Positions 1 through 9,438 of a DNA stretch of 64,000 nucleotides are shown here, in pieces. Position numbers and translations under genes: made by a program. This stretch comes from [Phormidium] sp. LEGE 05292 (lineage in GTDB: Bacteria; Cyanobacteriota; Cyanobacteriia; Cyanobacteriales; Aerosakkonemataceae). The notes below the pieces were generated by a model that saw only the letters and a program-made list of their open reading frames with translations, was not told the origin of the DNA and did not search any database. The stretch covers positions 1 through 64,000 of the forward strand of contig NZ_JADEWG010000022.1 in the NCBI RefSeq assembly GCF_015207735.1, given 5' to 3'. Position 1 is the first letter of the stretch. Every line of letters begins with the position of its first letter.

Positions 1-10
1 CCCCCCATCT

Positions 11-52
11 CCCCATCAGCCTAAATCTTAAATTTAAATGCCTAGCAGTTTA
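11..52. repeat. Dispersed 42-bp repeat, copy A
   Basis: This segment matches 26977-27018 at 39 of 42 positions by eye. Both copies contain CCCCATCAGCCTAAAT, then AATTTAAATGC, then TAGCAGTTTA, and both follow a run of CCCCATC-like units. It lies upstream of the radical SAM gene. It is non-coding and of unknown function. Confidence 0.7.
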
Positions 53-125
53 GAACACCTGCGGGTATTTTTTTTTCAGCAACTCCATGTAATTATGTAT
101 AGATCGAGATTTAGGATCGACAGGG

Positions 126-1286
126 ATGACGAAGAGAAACTCTTTACAATTTGCGGTTCAAAGTGGATGTCTAGATGGAGTGTTCCAAAATCAAGTCGTA
201 GGTTGGGCTTGGAATTCTCTTACGCCTGATGAACCTGTGGATGTTGATATATACATAAATGGTGAATTAGATAAAACAATTAAAGCCGATCGCTACCGTG
301 AAGACCTCCTAGAAGCTGGCATCGGTAATGGCGCTCATTGTTTCATGTATCCTCTACCACCCGAAAATAATGGTTCAACCTATCTGCTCTCAGTTCGATT
401 AGCAGGTACTACATCGGAGATCTCAAAAAGTCCGATATGGATTAATGGCAATGAAAAGCTGAAAACAAAAAGTCATTTAACTACATTAAAGCTCGATCCA
501 GACAATATAGCTTTCAGTCTGGAAAACTTGGAAGCTGCAACGATCGATCATCTTCTGATTGATATTAATGACACTTGTAATGCTGAGTGCGTATATTGCC
601 CCAATCCTCGCACTAAAAAACGAATAGAATTAGAGCAGTTCCAAACATTGCTCGATCGATGTGTAGAAAAAGTAGATACGCTGCAAATTGGTTGTGGGCA
701 GGAACCAACTCTTGATGTCCGCCTTCCAGATTTTTATCGAGCGTTACATAGTTCCAAACTTAAGCCAAGAAGACTAACTATGATTACCAACGCCACAATG
801 CTCCATCGACACGATGTTGGTTTCTTTCGTGATTGTGGTTTAACCGATTTGCAAATTTCATTAGACACCGTAGATCCTGAGATTAATGCTATCACCAGGC
901 GCGGAACTGAGTTGGAACAAATTGTTAAGAATTTGCGGTATTTTCGGGAAAAATGTCCCGATTTAGGAGTAATATTTTCTGTAGTTGTTAATTCAATGAC
1001 CATTGGCGGTATTGAAGATTTAATTAAATTTGGTGACTCATTGGGAGTAAGTCACTATTATTTGCGTGAAGTATTCGATCATGCCCCTGCGTCGTTGATA
1101 CCTCGAAATGATGACTATAAAGATTGGATTAAAAAGATCAGTCTCAAGCCGGGAGAATTTCAGCAGATGCAGCAGCGATTGTCTCGCCATCGATCGATCA
1201 AAAAAATCAGCTTTATCGCCGCTGAAGGTCTTGGTTCTGTTCTGCAAGATATGCGGCAGGCTGATGGCAGCGTTCGATTTTCTTGA
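126..1286 (+). CDS. Radical SAM protein with an N-terminal beta-type domain
   Basis: The 386-residue protein has a radical SAM iron-sulfur motif, CNAECVYC, with cysteines at about 151, 155 and 158. It is followed by the QIGCGQEPTLD and ISLDTVDPEINAITRRG segments expected of the partial TIM barrel. Residues 1-130 form a separate domain with the GWAWNSLTPDEPVDVDIYIN pattern, which I have seen fused to glycan and methyltransferase enzymes and is probably a binding module. There is no cysteine-rich SPASM tail: the protein stops soon after the barrel. It may therefore be a short family member or a product truncated at its 3' end. The substrate is unknown. The ATG at 126 follows only a weak AGGG. 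Terminator-like stems follow at 1355-1403. Confidence 0.75.
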   Translation: MTKRNSLQFAVQSGCLDGVFQNQVVGWAWNSLTPDEPVDVDIYINGELDKTIKADRYREDLLEAGIGNGAHCFMYPLPPENNGSTYLLSVRLAGTTSEISKSPIWINGNEKLKTKSHLTTLKLDPDNIAFSLENLEAATIDHLLIDINDTCNAECVYCPNPRTKKRIELEQFQTLLDRCVEKVDTLQIGCGQEPTLDVRLPDFYRALHSSKLKPRRLTMITNATMLHRHDVGFFRDCGLTDLQISLDTVDPEINAITRRGTELEQIVKNLRYFREKCPDLGVIFSVVVNSMTIGGIEDLIKFGDSLGVSHYYLREVFDHAPASLIPRNDDYKDWIKKISLKPGEFQQMQQRLSRHRSIKKISFIAAEGLGSVLQDMRQADGSVRFS

Positions 1287-1354
1287 AATACTCCCTTTTT
1301 TGACTTTGCCTAATATTATGTTCGGTTAATTAGATAGGACTACGCTTGTAGCAG

Positions 1355-1403
1355 AGGAGGTAGAACCTCCTTTTTTCGTTCCCAAGTAGAACCTGGGAAC
1401 GAA
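1355..1403 (+). terminator. Two consecutive stem-loops after the radical SAM gene
   Basis: AGGAGGT (1355-1361) and ACCTCCT (1365-1371) form a 7-bp stem followed by a T run. Immediately after, TTCGTTCCCA (1375-1384) pairs perfectly with TGGGAACGAA (1394-1403). The first stem looks like an intrinsic terminator. The second may be part of a repeat family. Confidence 0.65.
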
Positions 1404-1802
1404 AAAAGCTTATAGGGTTTGCTATTGCTGAGAAAGGTTGGTTGGGGAAAGAACGATATACTCGTCCGATCTTCTAGCCTCTTTGGCTGAAAGCTAAGTG
1501 TATTTATTAGAGAAGATGGTTTTACTCAGGGAAAGTTGCCGTAAATACGGAAAAAAATTAAGTTTTATCCGGGAAAATACTGACAGCGAATCCATGTTTC
1601 CACTGCCTCCTCAAATTCAATTTCTACCTGATAAAAAACGCTGTAATTGTCATAGATAAAATCACTGAAATAGACCACAGAATCTGCGGCTAAATTTCAT
1701 TGTCAATTTACAAAAAATACCCTCTTTCCTGCTTTTATCTTCATAGCTAATTGATTACGTTTATTAATAACAGGAGTTCAAAACCAATCAGGAGAGAAGC
1801 AA
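1404..1802. other. Intergenic region upstream of the PEP-CTERM gene
   Basis: Gene-poor stretch. The minus strand from 1678 (GTG) to 1565 can encode 37 residues ending EFEEAVETWIRCQYFPG. The composition is protein-like but there is no clear start signal, so it may be the tail of a decayed gene. A ribosome-binding site, AGGAGAG, lies at about 1790-1796 just before the next start codon. I see no other feature. Confidence 0.4.
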
Positions 1803-2687
1803 ATGAAACTTACAGGTACAAAAATTCGCACTTTATTAGGAGTTGCTGCTGCTAGTGTTTGTCTTTTTTCTGCTACTGGTCAGCAAGCTAGTGCCGGACA
1901 GCTATATAATGGCTGGAACTATGGCATAGATGCTTCCAATGATGGCTCTGGTGGATCGAGCTTTGAAATTAAGGGTATGGCTATCAAGGAAGTTGGTGAT
2001 AGCATTTTCGTTGCCCTTACTGGTGGTATGCCTTTGACAGGAGCAGCAGATGGCGGCGCGGCTGACGGAAACATTGGTTGGGGAGACTTGTTCTTTAACT
2101 TATCAGGTAAAGATTTTCAAACTGCCAGCAGTACAAACAGTTTGTTTGGAATTCGCTTTGCTGGTACTAACGATTCTAATGCTGCCACTACTGGCGTTTA
2201 CAAGAATGTTAGTGCTATGAGCGTTACTGGAGTGAATAACGGCTACGGCAGCTTAAACCAATACTATAATTCTGGTTTCGATAAAGCCAACACTCAAGGT
2301 ACAGATCTGGCAACTAAAGAAGCTGCTTACAACTACTTCGGGCAAAATACACCGATTCTGAATGAAATCGGTTCAGGTACAAAGGTGGGTGATATTACAA
2401 TGCTCACCGCTACTCAACTGCTTACTGCGGGTCTTAATTTTGGTCACTTTGGTGCAGCTGGTAGTCAAACCATCGGATTCCAGCTTAGCCGTTCTTTGTT
2501 GGGCAGCGGTAGCTATATGGCGAATGTGTTTGTTGAGTGCGGTAATGACGGCGTGGCGCTGGCAGGAAACTTGGCAAAAGCACCCGAACCTTCTTCTATA
2601 GTTGGTTTAGCTTTGGTGGGCTTGACTGCTGCTGGTTCGATGTTACGCAAGCGTCGCTTGGCAAGTGTGAATATTGTCGAATCATAG
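1803..2687 (+). CDS. PEP-CTERM exosortase-dependent surface protein
   Basis: The 294-residue protein is predicted to be exported and anchored. It begins with a signal peptide (positive MKLTGTKIR, hydrophobic LLGVAAASVCLFSA, cleavage near ASAG). It ends with a PEP-CTERM sorting signal: PEPSSIVGLALVGLTAAG followed by the basic RKRR. The middle is rich in Gly, Asn, Ser and Thr, as in extracellular beta proteins. The ECGNDGVALAGN motif just before the sorting signal resembles the cyanobacterial XDD-type exosortase substrates; that family name is from memory. Exosortase itself is not in the window. The start is supported by AGGAGAG 7 bases upstream. A strong stem-loop terminator follows at 2861-2895. 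Confidence 0.85.
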   Translation: MKLTGTKIRTLLGVAAASVCLFSATGQQASAGQLYNGWNYGIDASNDGSGGSSFEIKGMAIKEVGDSIFVALTGGMPLTGAADGGAADGNIGWGDLFFNLSGKDFQTASSTNSLFGIRFAGTNDSNAATTGVYKNVSAMSVTGVNNGYGSLNQYYNSGFDKANTQGTDLATKEAAYNYFGQNTPILNEIGSGTKVGDITMLTATQLLTAGLNFGHFGAAGSQTIGFQLSRSLLGSGSYMANVFVECGNDGVALAGNLAKAPEPSSIVGLALVGLTAAGSMLRKRRLASVNIVES

Positions 2688-2860
2688 ATTTCTTCTGTCG
2701 ATGAACTAAGTTTTGAGATACTGTTATAAAGCAGAAATAGCAATTCATATTATGTCCGGTGACATCGGTTGTGTCTATTGTCTAATTGTAGGTGCAGGTG
2801 AGAGCAGACAACCTTTTCAATCAGACAGAATATCAATTCCCGACAAAAGTGAGCAATAAA

Positions 2861-2895
2861 AAAAGCGGTAGATAGGAATCTTTTCTACCGCTTTT
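2861..2895. terminator. Bidirectional terminator between convergent genes
   Basis: AAAAGCGGTAGA (2861-2872) pairs perfectly over 12 bp with TCTACCGCTTTT (2884-2895). There are A-rich and T-rich tracts on both sides. It lies between the convergent PEP-CTERM and sensor kinase genes and could serve both. The rest of 2688-2995 shows nothing recognisable. Confidence 0.8.
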
Positions 2896-2995
2896 CAATT
2901 ATGAAACTTTTTCAAATGTACCCATTTTTGTCTTTTGCGTACTCTGATATATATAATTCTGGCAACCTAATTTTGTTAGGCGGTCGCAATTTTCC

Positions 2996-5900
2996 TCACA
3001 AATCTTTTCTCGATCGCACAATTGTAAAGTAAAAAGTACTGCCTTTTCCCAATACGCTATCTACCCAAATCTCGCCTTTGTGTTTTTGCACAATACTTTT
3101 ACAAATAGCTAAACCTAAACCTGTACCACCTTTCTGACGAGAATCAGAAGCATCAACTTGTTGAAAACGCTCGAAAATGCTTTCTAACTTGTCCGCTGGT
3201 ATGCCTCTTCCTTCATCTTGCACTGAGAAGCGGAGGTAAACATTAGATGATAAATTTGGCTCATCATTTACTAACTCTGCTTTCAGCCAAATAGTACTAC
3301 CAGGAGGAGAAAATTTGAGCGCGTTGCTGAGTAAATTAGTGATTACTTGAACGATCGCACCAGAACTGGCCCATAAATTAACTGAAATTGGTACAACTTG
3401 AATCGTAATCGATGCTTGACTGGCAAGAGTCTGGACTGCTTCAACTGCCTGTTTCATCAACTCACTTGCTTCACATTCTTCTATTAGTAATTCGACTGAA
3501 TCTGATTCCAAACGTTCCAAATCTAAAATATCATTGATCAACCGCACTAGGCGAATGCTGTTATTCACCGCTATCTGTAAAAAATGCTGGAACTTCTCCG
3601 AGTGATTGTCAAATTTTCCTGATTGCAGTATCCCTAAAGCGCCACAAATGGAAGTTAGTGGCGTGCGGAGTTCATGACTAACTACGGAAATAAATTCATC
3701 TTTCACCCGTTCAGCTACTTGGCGATCGCTAATATCTTGAATTTGGGAAACACAATACAAGGGAACACCATTTTGATCTCGGATCGCAGATGTACTTTGC
3801 ATTGTCCAAATCACCTTTCCCTGCTTATGGATGCAGCGTTTTTTCATTTGAAAAGAACGCTGTTCCCCTGATAGCAATTGCTGCACATTTTCCTCGATCG
3901 CTGGGAAATCTTCTGGGTGAGTAATAGCCCAACAAGTTTTTTGCAATAATTCCGTTTCACTGTAACCGACTAGATCGCAAAGTGCCTGATTAACTTCCAT
4001 AAATTGTCCATCCAAGGCAAGCAGCGCCATTCCAATTGCGGCATCATCAAATGCCAGCCGGAATCGTGCTTCACTTTCACGCAAAGCTGCTTCTGCACGT
4101 TTGCGATCGCTAATATCTTTCACAATCCCATACCCAACGATGTCTCCATTGTCTCGCCGTTCCAGCGCAGAACGTTTAGCAATTAACCATTTCAACTTAC
4201 CGGATGGCGTAATTACTCGCCATTCATAAGAAAACGGCTCAAAGGTGGTAAGATTTTGGCGAATCGCTAAACTATAGGCTTCCACATCTTCTGGATGCCA
4301 TTGTTTAGCAATCAAAGAAAAATCTGCCAACGCTTGTTCAGGCTTAATTTCTAATATTTCTTCAACGGCAGCACTAATATATTCCAACCTAGTAGATCCA
4401 TCTGGGGAATGAACAATTGTGTAAATAATTCCGGGTACATTAGCAGCCAACTGTTGAAATCGAGCTTCACTTTCGCGCAAAGCTGCTTCTGTACGTTTGC
4501 GTTCGCGCAGCGCAGCTTGCTGTTCGCTAATATCTGTAATCAGCGCATAATACCCGTGAACAATTTGATGTTCATCCATATCTGGAACCAAAACCGCAGA
4601 AATATCGCGAGTATGATTACCTTGATAAGGAACTTGCGTTTCGTAGGTGACAGTTTTTCCTACCAAAACTTGGGTAATGTATGGAAGTACTTGTTGGTAT
4701 GCTTCTAAACCAATTACTTGCTGAATGGTTTTGCCTAAAATGTCTTCTTTTTGACAATTAAACCAAGCTTCGTAGGTTTTATTCACAAAACGGTAGCGTT
4801 GCGAAGCGTCAATATAAGAAATGCAACCGGGAACAGAATCGGTAATTAATTGCAACTGAGCTTTACTTTCTCTTAATGCCGTTGTTTGTTCCGCCACCTG
4901 ACTTTCTAATTCTCGCTGATAGTTGGTTCGCAATTGTTCACTTTGTCGTCTTTCAGTGATGTCTTGAAAAGCATCGATCGCATAGAGTACATTACCATTT
5001 TTATCAAAAACGGGAATGGTGTTAACTTCGATCGGCACTCGTCGTCCGTTCACCTCAATTTCCATATCGTCAATATAAACCGATTCCCCTTGCAATCCGC
5101 GAATTGCTGGAAGTTTTTCCGTTGGGTAAAATTCATTAGTACCTGCTAGATAAAGCTGATAAACTTGGGAAAGTTGTTCTGCGGGAGTTGATGTTACTCC
5201 TGGCGTTAAGATTTCTTTGCCTTTGTTATTGACAAAGATGACTTGTCCAGAAGGCGCATGAACACTCATCCCAACGGGAACGCTATCCAAAAAGGTTTTC
5301 AGGGTTTGCTGATTTTCTTGAAGTGCTTGGAAAGAAGCGTTAAGCTGAGTCATCATCTGGTTAAACCCATCTCTGAGGGCATCGACTTCTTGAATACCAG
5401 TGGGAGTGAGTAGGGAAACGGGTTTTCCGGCAGAAAATGCTTGAGTGCAAAGGTTCAGCTTTTGAATCGGTTTAGTAATTTTCCGCGCCGTCCACAACCC
5501 CAGTAAAATGGAACCCATCAAAGCTAAACCGCACAGTAGTGCAGTGCGATAATTATTTGCTTGGATTTCGGCTGTGAAATCAGATTCTGGGACTACGATT
5601 ACGATTAACCAGTCGAGCCCAAATCGATCGCGAAATGGTATAACTTGAACAAATTGTGTTGCATTGTTTTGTTCAATATCAAACTGTTCAGTATTATTAA
5701 TTTGGCTTAAACTTCGGAAGCGTTTGATTAATTGTAAAGTTGTTTCCCGGATGATGGGATTTTTGCTTTCTGCGGCTTTAGTGCGTTGCAATTTTCCGCC
5801 TTGCAATGTAAATAGGGGATAGTCGGTGGAACTAGCAATTAATAATCCCGATCGTTCGATCATAAAAACTTGTCCTGATGGACTGATACGCAGAGTTGAT

Positions 5901-6619
5901 AGAAATTGATTCAAATGATAGAGACTAATATCGGTTGCTAGTATTCCTTGAAATTTGCCAGAACGGTTATAAATTGGTAGTCCCGCAGAAATTCCTAAAA
6001 TTGTTAGGTTTTTCGGGGTGACAAATTTGTAGATGGGACTCCATGTTGCCTTACCTGCTTGCTTGGGAGTCTGATACCAAGGTCTGATTCTAGCATCATA
6101 ATTTTCGGCAATCACTTGGTTTGTGATTTTATTACCTTGGGTATCAACATCAGAAAAAGAAAATTTGCCTTTACTAAAGCGTTCTGTGCGATAAACAGTA
6201 AATGAGGGTAAAGGTTTTTTTTGCGCCGAACCAATCATCCCGCCGCGTTCGTTGGCGATCGCTATTGTACTAACAGAAGGAAACCGCGAGATTTGTTTGC
6301 CGAAAAATTTTTCTAAAGTTTCTGTATTTTCGGTTTGGAAATTGGGTATCATCCCTAAACTAATGGCATCAGCGTTGAGTTGGTTCACCAGATGGGGAAT
6401 TTCCAAGGTTTTGTCTAAGTAAAGTGTGGTGCGATTCCCCACTTCTGTCATCAACTGATGTGCTAAGTCTTCTACTACACGCTGTCCGCTGCGAAAGGAT
6501 AAATAGCCCACTAGCGTTACTGCGCCTACAGTTTGCACTACAAAAGGAACAACTAACACCCATCGCAACGGGATGTTTAACTTTGTGAGAGAAAGGCGTT
6601 GCGGGTGAGCGATCGGCAT
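2996..6619 (-). CDS. Membrane sensor histidine kinase (Cache-HAMP-4xPAS-HisKA-HATPase)
   Basis: A 1207-residue sensor kinase. The order is: transmembrane helix near residues 15-45; extracytoplasmic double-Cache region to about 370; second transmembrane helix (LLCGLALMGSILLGLW); HAMP (ITKPIQKLN, about 383); four PAS domains at about 440-560, 590-700, 720-830 and 850-965; HisKA with the phospho-acceptor in SVVSHELRTPLTS; and an HATPase domain with NLLSNALKF, DEGRGIPADK and GGTGLGLAI. It should autophosphorylate on His and pass phosphate to an unlinked regulator, since it has no receiver and no regulator gene is adjacent. The ATG at 6619 is preferred over an in-frame TTG at 6661 because it directly precedes the membrane-proximal basic segment. 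The ligand is unknown. Confidence 0.9.
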   Translation of the reverse strand: MPIAHPQRLSLTKLNIPLRWVLVVPFVVQTVGAVTLVGYLSFRSGQRVVEDLAHQLMTEVGNRTTLYLDKTLEIPHLVNQLNADAISLGMIPNFQTENTETLEKFFGKQISRFPSVSTIAIANERGGMIGSAQKKPLPSFTVYRTERFSKGKFSFSDVDTQGNKITNQVIAENYDARIRPWYQTPKQAGKATWSPIYKFVTPKNLTILGISAGLPIYNRSGKFQGILATDISLYHLNQFLSTLRISPSGQVFMIERSGLLIASSTDYPLFTLQGGKLQRTKAAESKNPIIRETTLQLIKRFRSLSQINNTEQFDIEQNNATQFVQVIPFRDRFGLDWLIVIVVPESDFTAEIQANNYRTALLCGLALMGSILLGLWTARKITKPIQKLNLCTQAFSAGKPVSLLTPTGIQEVDALRDGFNQMMTQLNASFQALQENQQTLKTFLDSVPVGMSVHAPSGQVIFVNNKGKEILTPGVTSTPAEQLSQVYQLYLAGTNEFYPTEKLPAIRGLQGESVYIDDMEIEVNGRRVPIEVNTIPVFDKNGNVLYAIDAFQDITERRQSEQLRTNYQRELESQVAEQTTALRESKAQLQLITDSVPGCISYIDASQRYRFVNKTYEAWFNCQKEDILGKTIQQVIGLEAYQQVLPYITQVLVGKTVTYETQVPYQGNHTRDISAVLVPDMDEHQIVHGYYALITDISEQQAALRERKRTEAALRESEARFQQLAANVPGIIYTIVHSPDGSTRLEYISAAVEEILEIKPEQALADFSLIAKQWHPEDVEAYSLAIRQNLTTFEPFSYEWRVITPSGKLKWLIAKRSALERRDNGDIVGYGIVKDISDRKRAEAALRESEARFRLAFDDAAIGMALLALDGQFMEVNQALCDLVGYSETELLQKTCWAITHPEDFPAIEENVQQLLSGEQRSFQMKKRCIHKQGKVIWTMQSTSAIRDQNGVPLYCVSQIQDISDRQVAERVKDEFISVVSHELRTPLTSICGALGILQSGKFDNHSEKFQHFLQIAVNNSIRLVRLINDILDLERLESDSVELLIEECEASELMKQAVEAVQTLASQASITIQVVPISVNLWASSGAIVQVITNLLSNALKFSPPGSTIWLKAELVNDEPNLSSNVYLRFSVQDEGRGIPADKLESIFERFQQVDASDSRQKGGTGLGLAICKSIVQKHKGEIWVDSVLGKGSTFYFTIVRSRKDL

Positions 6620-7069
6620 AAAAGTTACGTGAACAAAGGGAAATAATTTCAACCCTGACAATTCCGATTATTCACCACAATTTTCGTGACTTCAAGTTTT
6701 GCCTATTAACGCAAGAGTTGCTGGTTACAAATATTATCACTTCGATCCCCCCCCCGCCCCTACAAAGTTTTGAGTTTTGAGATAAAGAGAAAGATTGACC
6801 AGGATTGAAGGATGAAAGGATTAACAAGATTAATTCCGGGTCTTTCAATAAATCAAATCATCAATCCAGTTCATCATGTAAATCCATAAATCCTGGTTGA
6901 GTTTTAGGTTAATGAACTTCGCCTTGTCCCCTTGTCTCCTTGTCTCCTTGTCATCTTGTCCCCTTGTCCCGGTGAATGGTTGCTAGTTCAAGTTTGAGAA
7001 GAAAATTTGTCTTTCTTGATTATGTGTAACAATTAGGTTCACATTCGTCTAGCATTCTCACTAACTGTC
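6620..7069. other. Divergent spacer with short tandem repeats
   Basis: This is the promoter region between the sensor kinase and mtnA. From about 6921 to 6970 it holds degenerate tandem units of the type CCTTGTC/CCTTGTCTC, the same repeat class seen at 16250 and 19105. A C-tract lies at about 6750. I see no open frame or RNA. Confidence 0.6.
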
Positions 7070-8131
7070 ATGACATCTACAGAGTCTCAAGTTTATCCGG
7101 TAATGTGGCAAAAAGACCATGTTTTACTAATAGATCAAAATCGCTTGCCTGCTGAGTATACTTTAGTAGAAATTAGTAACTCTGATGATATGGCATTAGC
7201 AATTAAAACGATGATTGTCAGGGGTGCGCCTGCGATCGGAGTTGCTGCTGCTTATGGAATGTATTTAGGGGCGCGGGAAATTAACACTGAAAGCCGCGAA
7301 TTGTTTTTAACCCAGTTGGAAAAAGTAGCCGAAAAGTTACGCGCGACCCGACCAACAGCGGTAAATTTATTCTGGGCAATTCAAAGAATGTTAAATACTG
7401 CCCGTCGCACTTTGGGGCCAGTAGAATATCTGAAAGAGGTATTACTAGAAACAGCAAAAACGATCAATTTAGAAGACATCCAAACTTGTCGATCGATCGG
7501 CGATTATGGTTTGGAAGTTTTACCAAAAACCCCCGAAAAATTAACGATTTTAACTCATTGTAATGCTGGCGCTTTAGCCACTGCTGGTTATGGTACGGCT
7601 TTGGGGGTAGTGCGATCGGCGTGGCGAGAAGGACGTTTAGCCAGGGTTTTTGCTGATGAAACTCGTCCCCGTTTACAAGGCGCAAAATTAACCGCTTGGG
7701 AATGTGTGCAAGATCAAATTCCGATTACTTTAATTACTGATAATATGGCAGCCCATTGTATGAAACAAGGTTTAATTCATGCTGTGGTTGTCGGTGCGGA
7801 TAGAATTGCTGCTAATGGGGATACTGCGAATAAGATTGGGACTTATAGTGTAGCAATTTGTGCCAAAGCTCATAATATTCCGTTCTTTGTCGCTGCACCA
7901 CTTTCTACAATTGATTTTAACTTAATTGATGGTAGTCTAATTCCCATTGAAGAACGCGATCCTTCAGAGGTTTACCAAATTGGAAAAACATTCATTACGC
8001 CAGAAGGTGTCAATTTTTATAATCCAGCTTTTGATGTGACTCCAGCCAATTTAATTACCGCCATTATTACTGAATTTGGTGCTGTTTCTCCGAGTGAATT
8101 GAAACAGTTTGAGGAAAAGCAAGCGGTTTAA
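7070..8131 (+). CDS. mtnA: Methylthioribose-1-phosphate isomerase
   Basis: The 353-residue enzyme isomerises 5-methylthioribose 1-phosphate to the ribulose form in methionine salvage, which recycles the methylthioadenosine released by polyamine synthesis. Family hallmarks are present: [17 protein letters not shown] near the N terminus, [21 protein letters not shown] with the catalytic Cys, [19 protein letters not shown], and [20 protein letters not shown] with the catalytic Asp. It shares the eIF2B-alpha/delta fold, but these motifs are those of MtnA. Length is normal. No other methionine salvage gene is adjacent, so it appears monocistronic. The ATG at 7070 fits the family N terminus. Confidence 0.95.
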   Translation: MTSTESQVYPVMWQKDHVLLIDQNRLPAEYTLVEISNSDDMALAIKTMIVRGAPAIGVAAAYGMYLGAREINTESRELFLTQLEKVAEKLRATRPTAVNLFWAIQRMLNTARRTLGPVEYLKEVLLETAKTINLEDIQTCRSIGDYGLEVLPKTPEKLTILTHCNAGALATAGYGTALGVVRSAWREGRLARVFADETRPRLQGAKLTAWECVQDQIPITLITDNMAAHCMKQGLIHAVVVGADRIAANGDTANKIGTYSVAICAKAHNIPFFVAAPLSTIDFNLIDGSLIPIEERDPSEVYQIGKTFITPEGVNFYNPAFDVTPANLITAIITEFGAVSPSELKQFEEKQAV

Positions 8132-8316
8132 TTTAGTTGCGGTTTTTTTGGTGGTAGCGATCGCGTAGCGTGCTGTAGGCGATCGATCCTTTCGGTTTTA
8201 GTAATAGCACAGCATCGTTAAAATTTCCTGTGATTTTTAGCATTTTTTCTGGTGCTGTGCTTATACTGTTTAGTTAATATAGAACCAAGATTTTTTAGTG
8301 TTATTTGGTGCTGAAT

Positions 8317-8862
8317 ATGAACATTGAATTGCGGTTAAAGTATTTGTTATATCTTTGCCAAAAAGAACGCGATCGCGGTTTTACCATTATAGATGTTGTG
8401 GTAGCGATCGCTATTCTCGGACTTTTAACCTTAGCAACTTTACCAAGTCAAATTTCCCAAGCACAGAATAGCAGAGAAGCAGAGGGGAGACAATACGTTA
8501 GTGCTATCAACAAAGCACAACAAGCTTATTACGCACAACATAGCATTTTCGTAATTAATACCGACCCTATCGCTTGGGGTAGCTTGGGAGTTGGTATTAA
8601 AACCCAAACTTCTAGTTACAAATACTTAATTTCAGCAATTGGTAACAACGGAGTTAATGCCTTTGCCGCTCCTATGCTACCTAACGTATTACGAAGTTAC
8701 ACAGGAGTTGTCGGTTTAATTGCACCAGATCCCCAAGGTGAAAAAGTTACCCAAGCCATAGTTTGTGAAACTAAAAATCCTGGGAATTATCCAAAAAGCG
8801 GGATAGTAACTCGAACTAAAGTGCAATGTCCAGATAATGCTAATCAAATTTCTCCTAAGTAA
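8317..8862 (+). CDS. Type IV pilin-like protein (G/H type prepilin)
   Basis: About 181 residues. A basic leader (KERDRG) is followed by the prepilin signature GFTIIDVVVAIAILGLLTLA: cleavage after Gly, N-methylated Phe, then a hydrophobic helix. The usual Glu at mature position 5 is Asp here. The following AEGRQYVSAINKAQQAYY and a C-terminal Cys pair (VCETK and VQCPDN) match cyanobacterial pilin-like G/H proteins. It is probably a minor pilin processed by PilD. I chose ATG 8317; in-frame TTG and GTG codons at 8305 and 8308 also exist. The stop lies 9 bases from the convergent Uma2 gene. The pilT at 16324 is unlinked. Confidence 0.8.
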   Translation: MNIELRLKYLLYLCQKERDRGFTIIDVVVAIAILGLLTLATLPSQISQAQNSREAEGRQYVSAINKAQQAYYAQHSIFVINTDPIAWGSLGVGIKTQTSSYKYLISAIGNNGVNAFAAPMLPNVLRSYTGVVGLIAPDPQGEKVTQAIVCETKNPGNYPKSGIVTRTKVQCPDNANQISPK

Positions 8863-8871
8863 TATAAATAT

Positions 8872-9429
8872 TTAGGGAAATAGTCTAGAAATTTGCACTT
8901 CAATTTCAGGAAAAGCTAATAGAAAAAGAGTTGCTTCTTCGTTGAGAATAGTTTCTTGTTGATAGGTTTGATTGACAATTTCTCGAAACACTCGAACTTG
9001 GCGCGTGTTAACATCAAGAATCCAATAATCTGCAATTCCGGCTTTAGCATAAGCAGCGGCTTTTTGTTTGCGGTCTTGTTCTAAAGTGGTATCAGAGATT
9101 TCTATCAACAAAAAAGTATCTGCTGGGGTGGGGTGATTTTCTGCGTAAAATCGAGGATTAATCCTCACCACAGCAATATCTGGTTCTGGTTCTGAGTAAG
9201 AACTGAGGTTAATTGGATCTTGAATCCGAATTAAAGCTAATCCTGCAAGTAAGGTTCGCAAATATTCAGCAGCACACAAATTGGTAGCTGAATGGGGGGG
9301 ATTTTTCGCAGCCATTGAGATAATTTGTCCTTCTAGCAGTTCCAGTCGTTCCTCTGGATCGAGAATTCCTGTTGTTATCATGCGGTGGTATTCATCTTGC
9401 GAAAACAAGCGTAAACCTGTGGCAATCAT
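8872..9429 (-). CDS. Uma2 family (DUF820) putative endonuclease
   Basis: The 185-residue protein belongs to a restriction-endonuclease-like PD-(D/E)xK family that is greatly expanded in cyanobacteria and whose role is uncertain. Signature elements are ERLELLEGQIISM, SEPEPDIAVVR (active-site Asp), FLLIEISDTTLEQDRKQKA (E and K) and AYAKAGIADYWILDV. It appears intact, unlike the fragments of the same family at 15944-16120 and 61137-61250. It starts 9 bases beyond the end of the ABC ATPase gene on the same strand... in transcription order the ABC gene comes first, so co-transcription is possible. No partner gene is evident. Confidence 0.9.
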   Translation of the reverse strand: MIATGLRLFSQDEYHRMITTGILDPEERLELLEGQIISMAAKNPPHSATNLCAAEYLRTLLAGLALIRIQDPINLSSYSEPEPDIAVVRINPRFYAENHPTPADTFLLIEISDTTLEQDRKQKAAAYAKAGIADYWILDVNTRQVRVFREIVNQTYQQETILNEEATLFLLAFPEIEVQISRLFP

Positions 9430-9438
9430 GGCAGTATT

